From Ignavibacteria bacterium (GTDB lineage Bacteria; Bacteroidota; Ignavibacteria; Ignavibacteriales; Melioribacteraceae), in contig JAAYAN010000212.1 in the NCBI GenBank assembly GCA_012719345.1, positions 1 to 43,797 of the forward strand: a stretch of 43,797 nt of DNA. Direction: 5' to 3'. Shown piece after piece: positions 33,407 through 42,262 of the stretch. The stretch's first letter is position 1. Every line of letters begins with the position of its first letter. The notes beneath the pieces are model-generated. The model was not told where the DNA came from and made no database searches. It saw only the letters and a list, made by a program, of their open reading frames with translations. Made by a program: the position numbers and the translations under genes.

Positions 33407-34603
33407 TCAACCTGCAATAAATAATTCTTTTAAAGGAAGCGATATTGTTGTTTTTGTTCCAGCTGATATTTCGCTTTCTGCCCAAATTCTTCCTCCATTT
33501 TTTAGAACAAATTCTTTACAAAGGATTAATCCTAAACCTGTACCGGTCTCATCATTTGTACCTTTTCGTGAAACATTTTTATCAATTTTAAACAATCCCG
33601 AAGAGATTGCTTCATCCATTCCTACTCCGTTATCTTTTATAATTATTTCGGAACAGGTTTTTGTTTTTTTACTTTCAATCTCAATTTTTCCGCCGGGATT
33701 TGTAAATTTTATTGAATTGCTTACAATATTGCGTATAACTGTGTTAATCATATAATAATCGCAATATACTGTAAAATCCTGAGGAATATTTATTTCGATA
33801 GAAATATTTTTATTATTTGCTGCGGCTTTGTAAGCTCCCACAGCTTCTGTTACAAGAGGCAGCAAATTATATGTTTCTTTATTCACTTCAATAATTCCCT
33901 GCTGCGAGCGAGCCCATTCAAGAAGGGTGTTTAACAGATTTAACGTGTTTCCTGCAGCTTCGTCAATAGTATTAATTAATTTATATATTTCCTCTCTTTC
34001 AAAATCATCAAAATCTTCTTTCAGCATCGAAGAATATCCGTAAATTGCAGTAAAAGGATTTTTAAGATCGTGGGCAATTATTGATAAAAACTTATCTTTT
34101 GTGGCATTTGCTTCACGAAGTTCTTTTGTACGAATACGGACTTTGTCTTCAAGATCAGCATTCATTTCTTCTAGCTGCTTGTTGTATTCAAATATTTTCT
34201 TCGATTGAAAATAACTCTTTACTGCTTCTTTCACTGTAAGGATTAAATCATCCTGATTCCAGGGCTTTTCAATAAATCTGTATAAATCCGCATTATTTAC
34301 AGCATTTGTAACCCCTTCAATTCTGGCTTGTCCGGTTAAAAGTATTTTTCTGGTTTCCGGAATTATTTCGTGAGCTTTAATCAGAAATTTATCTCCTTTC
34401 ATTGAGGGCATAAGATAATCGGATATAATAACCGGGATATCTGAACTTTCATTTCTTAGCTCTTCAATTATTTCAAGCGCTTCTTCACCAGATTCGGCAG
34501 TTTCAATATAAAACTCGTTGTTAAGATTAATTTGAAGCTGCTCTTTAATTGCTATTAAGATGAGTTGTTCGTCATCTACACAAATTATTGTGGGTTTTAG
34601 CAT
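33407..34603 (-). CDS. Response regulator receiver fused to a histidine kinase
   Basis: 398 residues. Receiver at 1-125: D10, D11, phospho-acceptor D62 (VIISDYLMPSMKG), T90 and K113 (RFIEKPW). Coiled coil at about 135-168. HisKA with H178 (FLSIIAHDLKNPFTAIYGYSSML). HATPase at about 265-395 with the N-box IRNIVSNSIKFTNPGG, G1 IKDNGVGMD and G2 GTGLGLILCKEFV. There are no membrane segments, so this is a cytosolic relay that takes a phosphoryl signal and drives its own kinase. It lies 13 bases downstream of the PAS kinase, so it is the probable receiver for that kinase in one operon. Confidence 0.9.
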   Translation of the reverse strand: MLKPTIICVDDEQLILIAIKEQLQINLNNEFYIETAESGEEALEIIEELRNESSDIPVIISDYLMPSMKGDKFLIKAHEIIPETRKILLTGQARIEGVTNAVNNADLYRFIEKPWNQDDLILTVKEAVKSYFQSKKIFEYNKQLEEMNADLEDKVRIRTKELREANATKDKFLSIIAHDLKNPFTAIYGYSSMLKEDFDDFEREEIYKLINTIDEAAGNTLNLLNTLLEWARSQQGIIEVNKETYNLLPLVTEAVGAYKAAANNKNISIEINIPQDFTVYCDYYMINTVIRNIVSNSIKFTNPGGKIEIESKKTKTCSEIIIKDNGVGMDEAISSGLFKIDKNVSRKGTNDETGTGLGLILCKEFVLKNGGRIWAESEISAGTKTTISLPLKELFIAG

Positions 34604-34616
34604 AATTATCTCAAAA

Positions 34617-36425
34617 TTATTTAATAGGCAACTTTACAAAAAAAGTTGTACCTTTATTTATTTTGCTCGAAAATTCAATCTTGCCACTATGAGCATCAAT
34701 AATTTTTTTTACAATATCCAAACCGATTCCGCTTCCTTCTCCGCGCTGTTTTGTAGTAAAAAACGGGGCGAATATCTTATTTTGGATTTCTACCGGAATA
34801 CCTGTCCCTGAATCTTTAATTGATACAACTACATTTCCGTTTTCAGGATAAATACCGATTGTTATAATACCTTTATATTTAATTGCTTGCATTGCATTTT
34901 GCAGAATATTAATCCAGACCTGAGTCAGTTCATCGGGATGAGCAAAAATTTTAGGCACATTTTGATATTCTTTAATAAGTTCAACACCATGCTTAAATTG
35001 ATTATTATATAAAGCAAGAACTGTTTCAATATTTTCGGCTAAATCAACAGGTACCATATCATTTGTGTTACTTTTATACGAATATTTTTTTAATGCGTTA
35101 ATTACAAAAGAAGCTTTGTCGGCAGCATTATTTATAGTTTGATTATTTTTCTTAATTGAAAGCAGATTTTTCGCAGTTTCTAAAATAAAAACGCAATTTG
35201 AATTTTCGAACAAAGGTTTTATATAATCTATATCCCATATATTAAGATATATAAGATATTCTGCTATTTTATCGGAATCCTTTATATTTAATTCATTCAG
35301 TTTTGAAAGAAGTTCGCGTTTTATTTTTCTTTCTTCCCGGGTTGAGATAATATTTTCGGAAGAAGCAAAATGAGCAAGTATAACAAGCAATATTTCAAAA
35401 TCGCCTGCAGTAAGATTATAATGGAAAGTGCCGAGGTCGTAAAAAGATTTAGAAATAGAATCCGCCAAATTATTCTGTGCTGCTTTAATTGCTGCCAGCG
35501 GCGTATTAAGTTCATGCCCGATACCTGTAATTAACTGTCCTAAAACCGCAAGTTTTTCGGATTCTAATAATTGCTTTTGAGTTGCTTTCAATTCCTCAAT
35601 TGATTTAATCAACTTTTCGTTTGTTATTTTCAGCTCAATTTCAGCTTGTTTTTTAGGGGATATATCTTGGATCATTCCTAAAAGCACTTCACTATTGTTT
35701 TCGTCGTTCATTATGGCAACATTAACATCAACCCAGATAATTTCCCCGTTTTTCTTAATATACCTTTTTTCAATATTATAAAATTTTTTTTCTCCAGCAA
35801 AAAGCTGATTAATGTTTTCAACGCTTTTTTCAATATCGTCCGGATGTGTAATATCAATAATTTTCAATAATTTCAACTCATTTTCGGTATATCCTAGCAA
35901 ATCGCAGAAAGCTTTGTTAACTACTTTAGGATAACCGTTTTTTTCATATTGCATTATTCCGATAGGCGAATTTTCAAAGATTGTCCGAAATCTTTTTTCG
36001 CTGACGAAGAGAGCTTCAAGTAATTTTTTCTTTTCTGAAATATCCTGCTTAACTGCAACATAATTAATAATTTCATTTTTCTTGTCAAATACAGGAGTAA
36101 TTGTCATTTGTTCATAGAAAAAAGTACCATCCTTTTTTTTATTGAGGATTTCTCCTTCCCATATTTCCCCTTTTGAAATAGTTTGCCAAAGCTTTTTGTA
36201 AAAATCTACATCGTGGATACCCGATTTTAATATCCTCGGATTCTGACCGATTATTTCATCTAATTTGTATCCGGTAAGCTTTTCGAAAGCTTTGTTAGCC
36301 CATATTATTTTTCCTGACAAGTCCGTAATTACTATTACATTCGCTGAAGCATTAAGGGCAGTGTTAAGTAAATCGGCATCAATAATGCTTTTTAACCCCT
36401 TATTTTGTTCGTGCTGTTTTTCCAT
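34617..36425 (-). CDS. PAS-domain histidine kinase with a split dimerisation domain
   Basis: 602 residues, soluble. PAS 1 at about 15-130 (VIVITDLSGKIIWANKAFEKLTGY, ending in KQDISEKK). PAS 2 at about 143-258 (IMQYEKNGYPKVVNKAFCDLLGY). Coiled coil at 258-292. H-box with H304 in LITGIGHELNTPLAAIKA. Then about 110 residues (321-430) interrupt the DHp hairpin before its second helix (NNAADKASFVINALKKYSY). The HATPase follows: N510, DSGTGIP 537-543, FAPFFTTK, GEGSGIGLDIVKKII. Such inserted DHp domains occur in a subset of soluble kinases; the insert's role is not known to me. PAS domains suggest redox, light or small-molecule sensing. First gene of the signalling operon. Confidence 0.9.
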   Translation of the reverse strand: MEKQHEQNKGLKSIIDADLLNTALNASANVIVITDLSGKIIWANKAFEKLTGYKLDEIIGQNPRILKSGIHDVDFYKKLWQTISKGEIWEGEILNKKKDGTFFYEQMTITPVFDKKNEIINYVAVKQDISEKKKLLEALFVSEKRFRTIFENSPIGIMQYEKNGYPKVVNKAFCDLLGYTENELKLLKIIDITHPDDIEKSVENINQLFAGEKKFYNIEKRYIKKNGEIIWVDVNVAIMNDENNSEVLLGMIQDISPKKQAEIELKITNEKLIKSIEELKATQKQLLESEKLAVLGQLITGIGHELNTPLAAIKAAQNNLADSISKSFYDLGTFHYNLTAGDFEILLVILAHFASSENIISTREERKIKRELLSKLNELNIKDSDKIAEYLIYLNIWDIDYIKPLFENSNCVFILETAKNLLSIKKNNQTINNAADKASFVINALKKYSYKSNTNDMVPVDLAENIETVLALYNNQFKHGVELIKEYQNVPKIFAHPDELTQVWINILQNAMQAIKYKGIITIGIYPENGNVVVSIKDSGTGIPVEIQNKIFAPFFTTKQRGEGSGIGLDIVKKIIDAHSGKIEFSSKINKGTTFFVKLPIK

Positions 36426-36491
36426 TTGTCAATATTTAGTTTTCAATTAGTTAATAATCGAAAGAAATAACACATTATTAAATGGCTGTTG

Positions 36492-36508
36492 TTGCAAGTT
36501 ACTTGCAA
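36492..36508. promoter_or_regulatory. Perfect 17-bp palindrome, probable operator of the metal-uptake operon
   Basis: TTGCAAGT-T-ACTTGCAA is a perfect inverted repeat around one base, 46 bases before the substrate-binding protein start. The next bases, TTGCGTAC, follow the half-site TTGCAA. Size and symmetry fit a Fur-family dimer site, and the same operon encodes a Fur-family regulator. It could also influence the divergent PAS kinase gene, whose start is 67 bases away. Confidence 0.65.
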
Positions 36509-36554
36509 TTGCGTACTTATTTTTTTTATATTACCCATAAAAAAAAAGTGCTTT

Positions 36555-37430
36555 ATGAAAATTATTCTGTCAATCCTTGTTTTACTTGTTGCAGTCTCCT
36601 GCTCTAATAAAAATGAAAAAGAGCTTGTGTTTGTTACAATTCCGCCTCAGAAATTTTTTGTTGAAAAAATCGCAGGCGATAATTTAGATGTGAATGTTAT
36701 GGTTCAAAACGGTTCGGCAGAGGAATTTTTTGAACCTTTGCCCGGACAGTTGATTGCTTTATCGAAAAGCAGATTATATTTTACAACCGGATTTCCTATA
36801 GAAAAACATTTGATTGATAAGTTTAAATCGTTAAACGGTAAAACTGAGTTTGTTAACACAACAAATGGAATAAAACTTATTAATATGCCCGATGCAGAGG
36901 ATTTATTTCTTCAACAAAAAAAAAGCAGCATTCATCATTCTCACAAAGGCATGCCCGATCCGCATATCTGGCTTAATCCTTTGCTTGTTAAAATTCAAGC
37001 CCGTAATATTTTATCTTCACTGATAAAATTACAACCCGAGGACTCAGCTTTTTTCCGCACAAATTATCAAAATTTTTGCGCTGAACTCGATTCACTTCAT
37101 CTGTTTCTTGAAAAAACCCTCGCAAGTAAAAAAGGAATGAGTTTTATGGTTTTTCATCCTTCTTGGGGTTATTTTGCAATGCAGTACGGACTAAAACAAA
37201 TTCCGGTGGAAATTGAAGGCAAAGAACCGGGGTTAAAAGAATTAAGCCAAATTATAAATTATGCAAAAAGGAATAAAGTAAAAACAATTTTTGCGCAAGC
37301 TCAATTCAGCACCAAAAGCGTTGAAGCAATTGCAAAAGAAACAAATGCAAAGATTATACTTATAGACCCTCTTGCGGAGGATTATATCAATAATCTTAAG
37401 CAGACTGCAATTCTTATTTCGGAAAACTAG
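36555..37430 (+). CDS. znuA: Zinc/manganese ABC transporter substrate-binding lipoprotein (ZnuA/TroA type)
   Basis: A cluster A-I metal-binding protein. It starts at ATG 36555; an open frame reaches 36489 but would destroy the signal peptide. The lipobox is VAVSC with Cys16 as the lipidated residue. A metal-site His follows a short His-rich stretch (IHHSHKGMPDPHIWLNPLL); the second region MVFHPSWGYFA supplies another His, and the C-terminal IDPLAEDY a carboxylate. The N-terminal ligand position that is His in most ZnuA reads F-E-P-L in AEEFFEPLPGQ, so Glu may replace it. That makes the metal (Zn, Mn or Fe) uncertain. First gene of a five-gene operon. Confidence 0.85.
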   Translation: MKIILSILVLLVAVSCSNKNEKELVFVTIPPQKFFVEKIAGDNLDVNVMVQNGSAEEFFEPLPGQLIALSKSRLYFTTGFPIEKHLIDKFKSLNGKTEFVNTTNGIKLINMPDAEDLFLQQKKSSIHHSHKGMPDPHIWLNPLLVKIQARNILSSLIKLQPEDSAFFRTNYQNFCAELDSLHLFLEKTLASKKGMSFMVFHPSWGYFAMQYGLKQIPVEIEGKEPGLKELSQIINYAKRNKVKTIFAQAQFSTKSVEAIAKETNAKIILIDPLAEDYINNLKQTAILISEN

Positions 37431-37441
37431 ATAAAGGTTGT

Positions 37442-38176
37442 ATGAACACGCAAATAGAAATATCAAATCTGAGTTTTGCATACGAAAAACAGCCGGTGCT
37501 GGAAAATATCAATCTTGATATTCTTCCTAAGGATTTTGTTGGTATTGTAGGACCTAATGGAGGTGGAAAAACAACATTGCTGAAATTAATGCTGGGATTA
37601 ATTTCACCTCAAAACGGTAAAATTAGTATTCTTGGAAAAGATCCTCTCGAAGCACGCAATAAAATAGGCTATGTTCCGCAATACAGCGAAATTGATAAAA
37701 CTTTTCCTATCTCCGTTTTTGAGGTAGTGGCAAGCGGATTATGCAATAATAATTCATTATTCCCATGGTTTAAAAAAGAAAATATAAAAAGAACAAATGC
37801 TATTTTAGATAAAATGCAAATTCTTCCTTTATCTCAAATGCCTTTCGGAGAATTATCGGGCGGACAGAAACAACGCTGCCTTATAGCGCGCGCGCTTGTT
37901 TCAGATCCATTAATTCTATTTTTGGATGAGCCTACTGCAAGTGTGGACTCGAAAGTTGAATCTGATTTTTATTCTTTATTAAAAGATCTTAATAAAGATA
38001 TGACAATTGTTTTGGTATCGCACGATATTGCATTTATTTCAACATTTGTAAACAAAATTGCCTGCGTAAATAAAAATCTGGTTTGCCACCACAGCCACGA
38101 AATAACAGGCGAAACATTGCTAAGCGATCTTTACAAAACAAACATTTCATCTATTCATCATAATTGCGGCTTATAA
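37442..38176 (+). CDS. znuC: Metal ABC transporter ATPase
   Basis: 244 residues: Walker A GPNGGGKTTL, Q-loop YVPQYSEID, signature LSGGQKQRCLIARAL, Walker B LILFLDEPTASVD, and the switch His in VLVSHDIAF. The C-terminal tail has a Cys/His cluster (CHHSHE and SIHHNCGL) that could bind metal, which is unusual for the ATPase subunit. It starts 11 bases after znuA and its stop is one base before the permease ATG. Confidence 0.93.
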   Translation: MNTQIEISNLSFAYEKQPVLENINLDILPKDFVGIVGPNGGGKTTLLKLMLGLISPQNGKISILGKDPLEARNKIGYVPQYSEIDKTFPISVFEVVASGLCNNNSLFPWFKKENIKRTNAILDKMQILPLSQMPFGELSGGQKQRCLIARALVSDPLILFLDEPTASVDSKVESDFYSLLKDLNKDMTIVLVSHDIAFISTFVNKIACVNKNLVCHHSHEITGETLLSDLYKTNISSIHHNCGL

Positions 38177-38177
38177 A

Positions 38178-38999
38178 ATGTACGAATTATTAAATATTTT
38201 AACTGAATTCACCTTTCTGAAATTTGCATTTTTAGCCGGATTGCTTTCGGGTGTTGCTACAGGAATTACCGGAAGTTTTGTTGTTGTTAAAAGAATTTCG
38301 TACATAGGGGGCGGTATTTCGCACGCTGTAATGGGCGGACTAGGCATAGCATATTTTGCGGGAATAAATCCGATGTACGGAGCCTTGGCATTTGCTTTAT
38401 TTTCTGCAGTAATAATAAGCATTGTTAAAATGAACCTTCGGCAAAACGAAGATACTGTTATCAGCGCACTATGGTCAATAGGGATGGCAACAGGATTAAT
38501 TTTCGCATTTATAACTCCCGGTTACAATGTAAATCTTCTTTCATTTCTTTTCGGCAATATACTTATGGTTACAACCGAAAATCTTGTGCTGCTTTTAATT
38601 CTGGATATAATAATTTTAGTTGTTGTTTTACTGTTTTACAGGCAGCTTGTGTTTATCTGTTTTGACGAAGAATATGCACGAATCCGCGGATTAAAAGTAG
38701 ATTTACTTTATTTTATACTAATTTCCCTTATCGCTCTAACGGTAGTTGTACTTGTTCAAACAGTAGGAGTTATTCTTGTAATTGCTCTTTTAACTCTTCC
38801 CTCGGCCATAGCAGCAATCTTTACAAAAAGGATTAAGAAGATGATTCTTTCATCGATTTTACTTAATTATCTTTTTATCTTTACAGGAATTTTAACAGCT
38901 TTTTTAACTGATCTGCCAGCCGGTGCAACAATTATTTTAATAACCGGAGCAGGCTACCTTTTAGCTTTTATTATTAAACACTTTCTTTTAAAAATATAA
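38178..38999 (+). CDS. znuB: Metal ABC transporter permease (ZnuB/TroC type)
   Basis: 273 residues with about eight transmembrane helices of the ABC-3 family: FLKFAFLAGLLSGVATGITGSFVVVKRISYIGGGISHAVMGG, LGIAYFAGINPMYGAL, SALWSIGMATGLIF, FGNILMV, RGLKVDLLYFILISLIALTVV, and TVGVILVIALLTLPSAIAAIF. The SHAVMGG and ALLTLPSA motifs are typical. It is the membrane channel of the ZnuABC-like importer. Confidence 0.92.
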   Translation: MYELLNILTEFTFLKFAFLAGLLSGVATGITGSFVVVKRISYIGGGISHAVMGGLGIAYFAGINPMYGALAFALFSAVIISIVKMNLRQNEDTVISALWSIGMATGLIFAFITPGYNVNLLSFLFGNILMVTTENLVLLLILDIIILVVVLLFYRQLVFICFDEEYARIRGLKVDLLYFILISLIALTVVVLVQTVGVILVIALLTLPSAIAAIFTKRIKKMILSSILLNYLFIFTGILTAFLTDLPAGATIILITGAGYLLAFIIKHFLLKI

Positions 39000-39018
39000 C
39001 TAAATCTGAACAATAAAT

Positions 39019-39450
39019 ATGGATATAGAAAACATACTTACTTCTTTTTCATTAAAAAAAACAAAAGTGCGGAAAGATGTTCTGTCTCTTTTTTTTCATT
39101 TCAATTATGCTCTTTCGCAATCGGATATAATTAAAGAGCTAAAATTTGCTTACGATGAAACCACAATTTACCGTACAATCAATATTTTTGAATCGAAAAA
39201 TATAATTCATAAAATTCCGGATAACCTAAAGAAATCCAGTTATGCAGTTAATAAAGAATTAAAAACCGGAAAGTGTTCAGGCGATATACATATTCATTTT
39301 CATTGCGACAGCTGCGGTCATAATTTTTGCATCTCTCCCGAGGCTGAAATTAAAGTAAAACTGCCAGATAATCTTTTAGTAAGTTTTGTAAATATTATTG
39401 CCAATGGATTGTGCAGCAAGTGTAACGATAAAAATATTCAGGAGAATTGA
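39019..39450 (+). CDS. Fur-family metal-responsive regulator
   Basis: 143 residues. N-terminal winged helix: LKKTKVRKDVLSLFFHFNYALSQSDIIKEL, then the recognition region DETTIYRTINIFESKNII. C-terminal metal and dimer domain: HIHFHCDSCGHNFCI with a CxxC, and a second CxxC in LCSKC, forming a four-Cys structural zinc site. Sequence alone does not separate Fur, Zur and Mur. Encoding inside a znuACB-like operon suggests Zur- or Mur-like autoregulation through the 36492-36508 palindrome. Its stop codon overlaps the start of the next gene by one base. Confidence 0.88.
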   Translation: MDIENILTSFSLKKTKVRKDVLSLFFHFNYALSQSDIIKELKFAYDETTIYRTINIFESKNIIHKIPDNLKKSSYAVNKELKTGKCSGDIHIHFHCDSCGHNFCISPEAEIKVKLPDNLLVSFVNIIANGLCSKCNDKNIQEN

Positions 39451-39635
39451 TGAGTTTTGAATGCCCGCATTTTTTTGACGGCAAATGCCGCCGCCGGAAA
39501 GGAAAAGATTGTAAACCCGGCTCCCGTTACTGCATTCTCGAAGGAAGATTTGAATTCCCCGCAGCAGGACATGAAAAAAAAGTTAATGAGTTAAAAAGTA
39601 TTTTTCCTTCAAACAAAAAAACAAATAATTCTTAA
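39450..39635 (+). CDS. Small cysteine-rich protein, unknown
   Basis: 61 residues from ATG at 39450, which overlaps the fur stop (TGATG) after a perfect GGAG. Four Cys lie in the first 31 residues (ECPHFFDGKC..KDCKPGSRYC), separated by basic residues, followed by a Lys-rich tail. This looks like a small zinc or iron-sulphur binding fold. I do not recognise the family. Position at the end of the metal-uptake operon suggests a metal-handling role such as buffering or delivery, by inference only. Confidence 0.65.
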   Translation: MSFECPHFFDGKCRRRKGKDCKPGSRYCILEGRFEFPAAGHEKKVNELKSIFPSNKKTNNS

Positions 39636-39894
39636 TCATAAACACACTATATATTACTGCTTTCAAATTGTCACAAATCCGTCAATTTTATTAGTCAATG
39701 GAATTGTGAATTAAAGGATTGTTTTCCTAATTAACAGCATTTTTTCGTTAAATTTTAACCCCGTTTTATCTAAAACAGCCAATGATTAAAACTCTAAAAA
39801 GATAATGATTGTCTAAATGACTATTTTAGGTTTTTTAATTATTTAAAACGTTTTTTCCCATATACACAAATAATTCTACAATCTCAAACATTTT
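39636..39894. other. Intergenic region without visible gene
   Basis: 259 AT-rich bases between two converging genes. No open frame of note, no strong hairpin and no repeat shared with the rest of the window was seen, so no terminator can be assigned to either gene. Confidence 0.5.
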
Positions 39895-41742
39895 TTAGCG
39901 TGAAGATATCCAACTCCTTGGATTTCCTTTTATGCTATTTACATCTGTCCTATTATCTGCTTTATCTGTATTAAGTTTAAATATATTAACTAAATTTTGC
40001 AGATTACTTGTAAGATTACTTAAATCTTCTGAAGCTCTGGCAATTTGCTGAATACTGGTTGAGGATTCCTGTGTAACTCTTGAAATATTATGTATACTTT
40101 TACTTATTTGTTCTGCCGTAGCCGATTGTTCTTCACTTGAAGCGGCTACTTGATTTATAACATCAATAGTTTCATTTGTATTTTCTATAATTTCATCCAA
40201 TGCTGAAATTGCTTTATTTGCCAGCGACTTACCTTTTTCAACTTCTTCAGTGCCAGAATCAATTGATTTTACAGCATTTCCGGTATCCGACTGAATAGTA
40301 TTTATCATAGCAGCAATTTCCTTTGTTGCTTTTGAAGTACGCTCTGCAAGTTTTCTTACTTCATCAGCAACTACCGCAAATCCGCGTCCTTGTTCCCCTG
40401 CTCTTGCTGCTTCAATTGCGGCATTTAACGCAAGTAAGTTAGTCTGATCTGCAATTTCATCAATAACTTGAATTATTTCACCTATCTGATCGCTGCTGGT
40501 ACCAAGTTTTTTTACTATTAAAGCCGCATCGCCAACAACCTGAGCAATACGATTCATTCCGTCTACAGTTTGTTTAACCACCTGACCGCCATGTAATGCC
40601 GACTGACCAGATTTTTTCGAAAAATCAGCTGCTGATGTTGTGTTTTGAGTATTTGTTATGATAGTTGCAGTCATTTCTTCAACTGCACTTGCTACTTCGT
40701 TTGTTTGTGAAGACTGTTCGTGTGATCCGGAAGCTATTTCTTCTGCACTCGAAGATATTTCGTGAACTGCAATAGCAGTTGATTGAACAGCTTCGGTAAC
40801 ATTAATTATCATTTGTCTTATATTTTCTACCACTCTATTGAATCCGAAAAATAATTTTCCTATAATGTCTTTTTCGTTTTTTATTTCAAGGTTAACAGTA
40901 AGATCTCCTTCTGCAAGTTTGTTCATTTCATTAAGGATATAATCGATATTATGCGATAAATATAACTTCTGCTTTTCACTCTCTCTTACAGCTTCTTCAA
41001 CTTTTAGAGCAATATTATTCTTTTCATTTACAAGCTTTTCATTTGCCTCATTAATACTTTGAATCATCTTCTTGAATGAATTTGCAAGATTACCCAATTC
41101 GTCCTCGCTCTTTACATCCAAATCAACATTAAGTTCACCATTTGTAATTTGTTGAGCCGCTGCATTAAGTTTATTTATCTGGCGAGTAATAACTTTTGTT
41201 AACCAAAGAATAACAATAACACCAAAAGCAAATATTAAAATACTTATTACAAGCGAGAAATAAGAATTATCTAGAATTGCATTATTTACTTCATTTAGAG
41301 AATAAACAAGAACAATCTTGCCTAATTTCTCTTCATTATATTTAATTGTGGTATATGAAGTTATTGCTTCATCTGTTCTAATAGTTTTATCGATATCTTG
41401 AAGTGTTGAAGGGTCAACACTTATATTTTGAGGATTATACGATACAATTTCAGCATTGCTTTCGTCCTGGATTAAAATGTAAATAACGTTTTTATCCTTT
41501 TGTGCCCACGAAAATGTGTTCTGAACTAAAGTAAAATTACTTTCTCCCAAACCCATTCCAACAGAGAAAGATAACATTTCACTAAGAGTATTTACTTGTT
41601 TTTGTATTGTATCCAAACTCATCGATCTTTGCTTTGCCGGGAAATAGAGGGAAACAAAAGTTATTACCAGAACTAAGGTAATTACAACCCCGCTTATCAT
41701 TTTTAATCGAATTGATTTTTTTATTCTCTCATATAATTTCAT
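39895..41742 (-). CDS. Methyl-accepting chemotaxis protein
   Basis: A 615-residue receptor. TM1 at about 15-33, periplasmic sensor at about 34-160 (short, unrecognised; sits where a small PAS/Cache-like fold would fit), TM2 at about 162-184, HAMP at about 185-238, and a second HAMP-like segment at about 270-320 ([35 protein letters not shown]). The signalling domain has the invariant tip [38 protein letters not shown] (in two adjoining motifs). There is no C-terminal CheR-binding pentapeptide. GGAG precedes ATG. Located downstream of a half-size phosphate-binding-like protein, which may be its ligand-sensing partner. Confidence 0.93.
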   Translation of the reverse strand: MKLYERIKKSIRLKMISGVVITLVLVITFVSLYFPAKQRSMSLDTIQKQVNTLSEMLSFSVGMGLGESNFTLVQNTFSWAQKDKNVIYILIQDESNAEIVSYNPQNISVDPSTLQDIDKTIRTDEAITSYTTIKYNEEKLGKIVLVYSLNEVNNAILDNSYFSLVISILIFAFGVIVILWLTKVITRQINKLNAAAQQITNGELNVDLDVKSEDELGNLANSFKKMIQSINEANEKLVNEKNNIALKVEEAVRESEKQKLYLSHNIDYILNEMNKLAEGDLTVNLEIKNEKDIIGKLFFGFNRVVENIRQMIINVTEAVQSTAIAVHEISSSAEEIASGSHEQSSQTNEVASAVEEMTATIITNTQNTTSAADFSKKSGQSALHGGQVVKQTVDGMNRIAQVVGDAALIVKKLGTSSDQIGEIIQVIDEIADQTNLLALNAAIEAARAGEQGRGFAVVADEVRKLAERTSKATKEIAAMINTIQSDTGNAVKSIDSGTEEVEKGKSLANKAISALDEIIENTNETIDVINQVAASSEEQSATAEQISKSIHNISRVTQESSTSIQQIARASEDLSNLTSNLQNLVNIFKLNTDKADNRTDVNSIKGNPRSWISSR

Positions 41743-41763
41743 ATACCATCTCCAAAAATTTTA

Positions 41764-41801
41764 AGTAAAGTCGGACTAAAATAAATAGTCCCGACTTTAC
41801 T
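41764..41801. terminator. Long hairpin between the periplasmic protein and the chemoreceptor
   Basis: AGTAAAGTCGGACT (41764-41777) pairs with AGTCCCGACTTTACT (41787-41801) with a single bulged base. It lies ten bases after the stop of the upstream gene. It lacks a T-run, so it may reduce rather than end transcription into the chemoreceptor gene, or protect the upstream mRNA. Confidence 0.5.
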
Positions 41802-41810
41802 AAATCTTTG

Positions 41811-42230
41811 TTATTTTATTTCTAGAAGTACCTTAACTTTATCATTAACTTTATCTAATGAAATAAATCCAATAGCTCCTGGAGTTGAAGCCACTTTTTC
41901 AAGTATTTCTTCTTCCGAACCGAATCCTGCTGGTGATTGTCCTTCACCTGTCAATTGAATTTTCATCCATATTTTTTTCATTTCCATTGACGATTTACCT
42001 ATTACATTGAAAAACTTCTTAGATGTCTCATTTTCTGATTTTAGAGTTATTGGAATTATTGCTGCTCCATTGCTCCATTTATTTGCTTTTAATAAGTAGA
42101 TTTGACTAAGTTTATCGGTGCTTATTGAACCTTCGGGAACAGATTTATTTGCAATTATTGCTACCTGTGCATAAGCATTAGAAAACCCGATAAACAAAAA
42201 GACTAAAATATAATATTTATACAATTTCAT
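41811..42230 (-). CDS. Half-size PstS-like periplasmic binding protein
   Basis: About 139 residues. Signal peptide 1-21 ending at AYA. The rest corresponds to one region of the phosphate-binding PstS fold: ISTDKLSQIYLLKANKWSNG, IIPITLKSENETSKKFF and STPGAIGFISLD are all PstS-like, but full PstS proteins are more than twice this length. ATG at 42230 is chosen because GGAG lies just upstream; an in-frame TTG at 42242 would place that site inside the gene. No permease or ATPase is near, so a sensory or scavenging role with the porin upstream and the chemoreceptor downstream is more likely than transport (inference). Confidence 0.8.
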   Translation of the reverse strand: MKLYKYYILVFLFIGFSNAYAQVAIIANKSVPEGSISTDKLSQIYLLKANKWSNGAAIIPITLKSENETSKKFFNVIGKSSMEMKKIWMKIQLTGEGQSPAGFGSEEEILEKVASTPGAIGFISLDKVNDKVKVLLEIK

Positions 42231-42262
42231 TTTTTTCTCCAATAATATTTTTTATGATTTTT

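Noticed and set aside
36489-36554. Upstream extension of the metal-binding lipoprotein
   Set aside because: It would overlap the palindrome and hide a standard lipoprotein signal peptide that begins at 36555.
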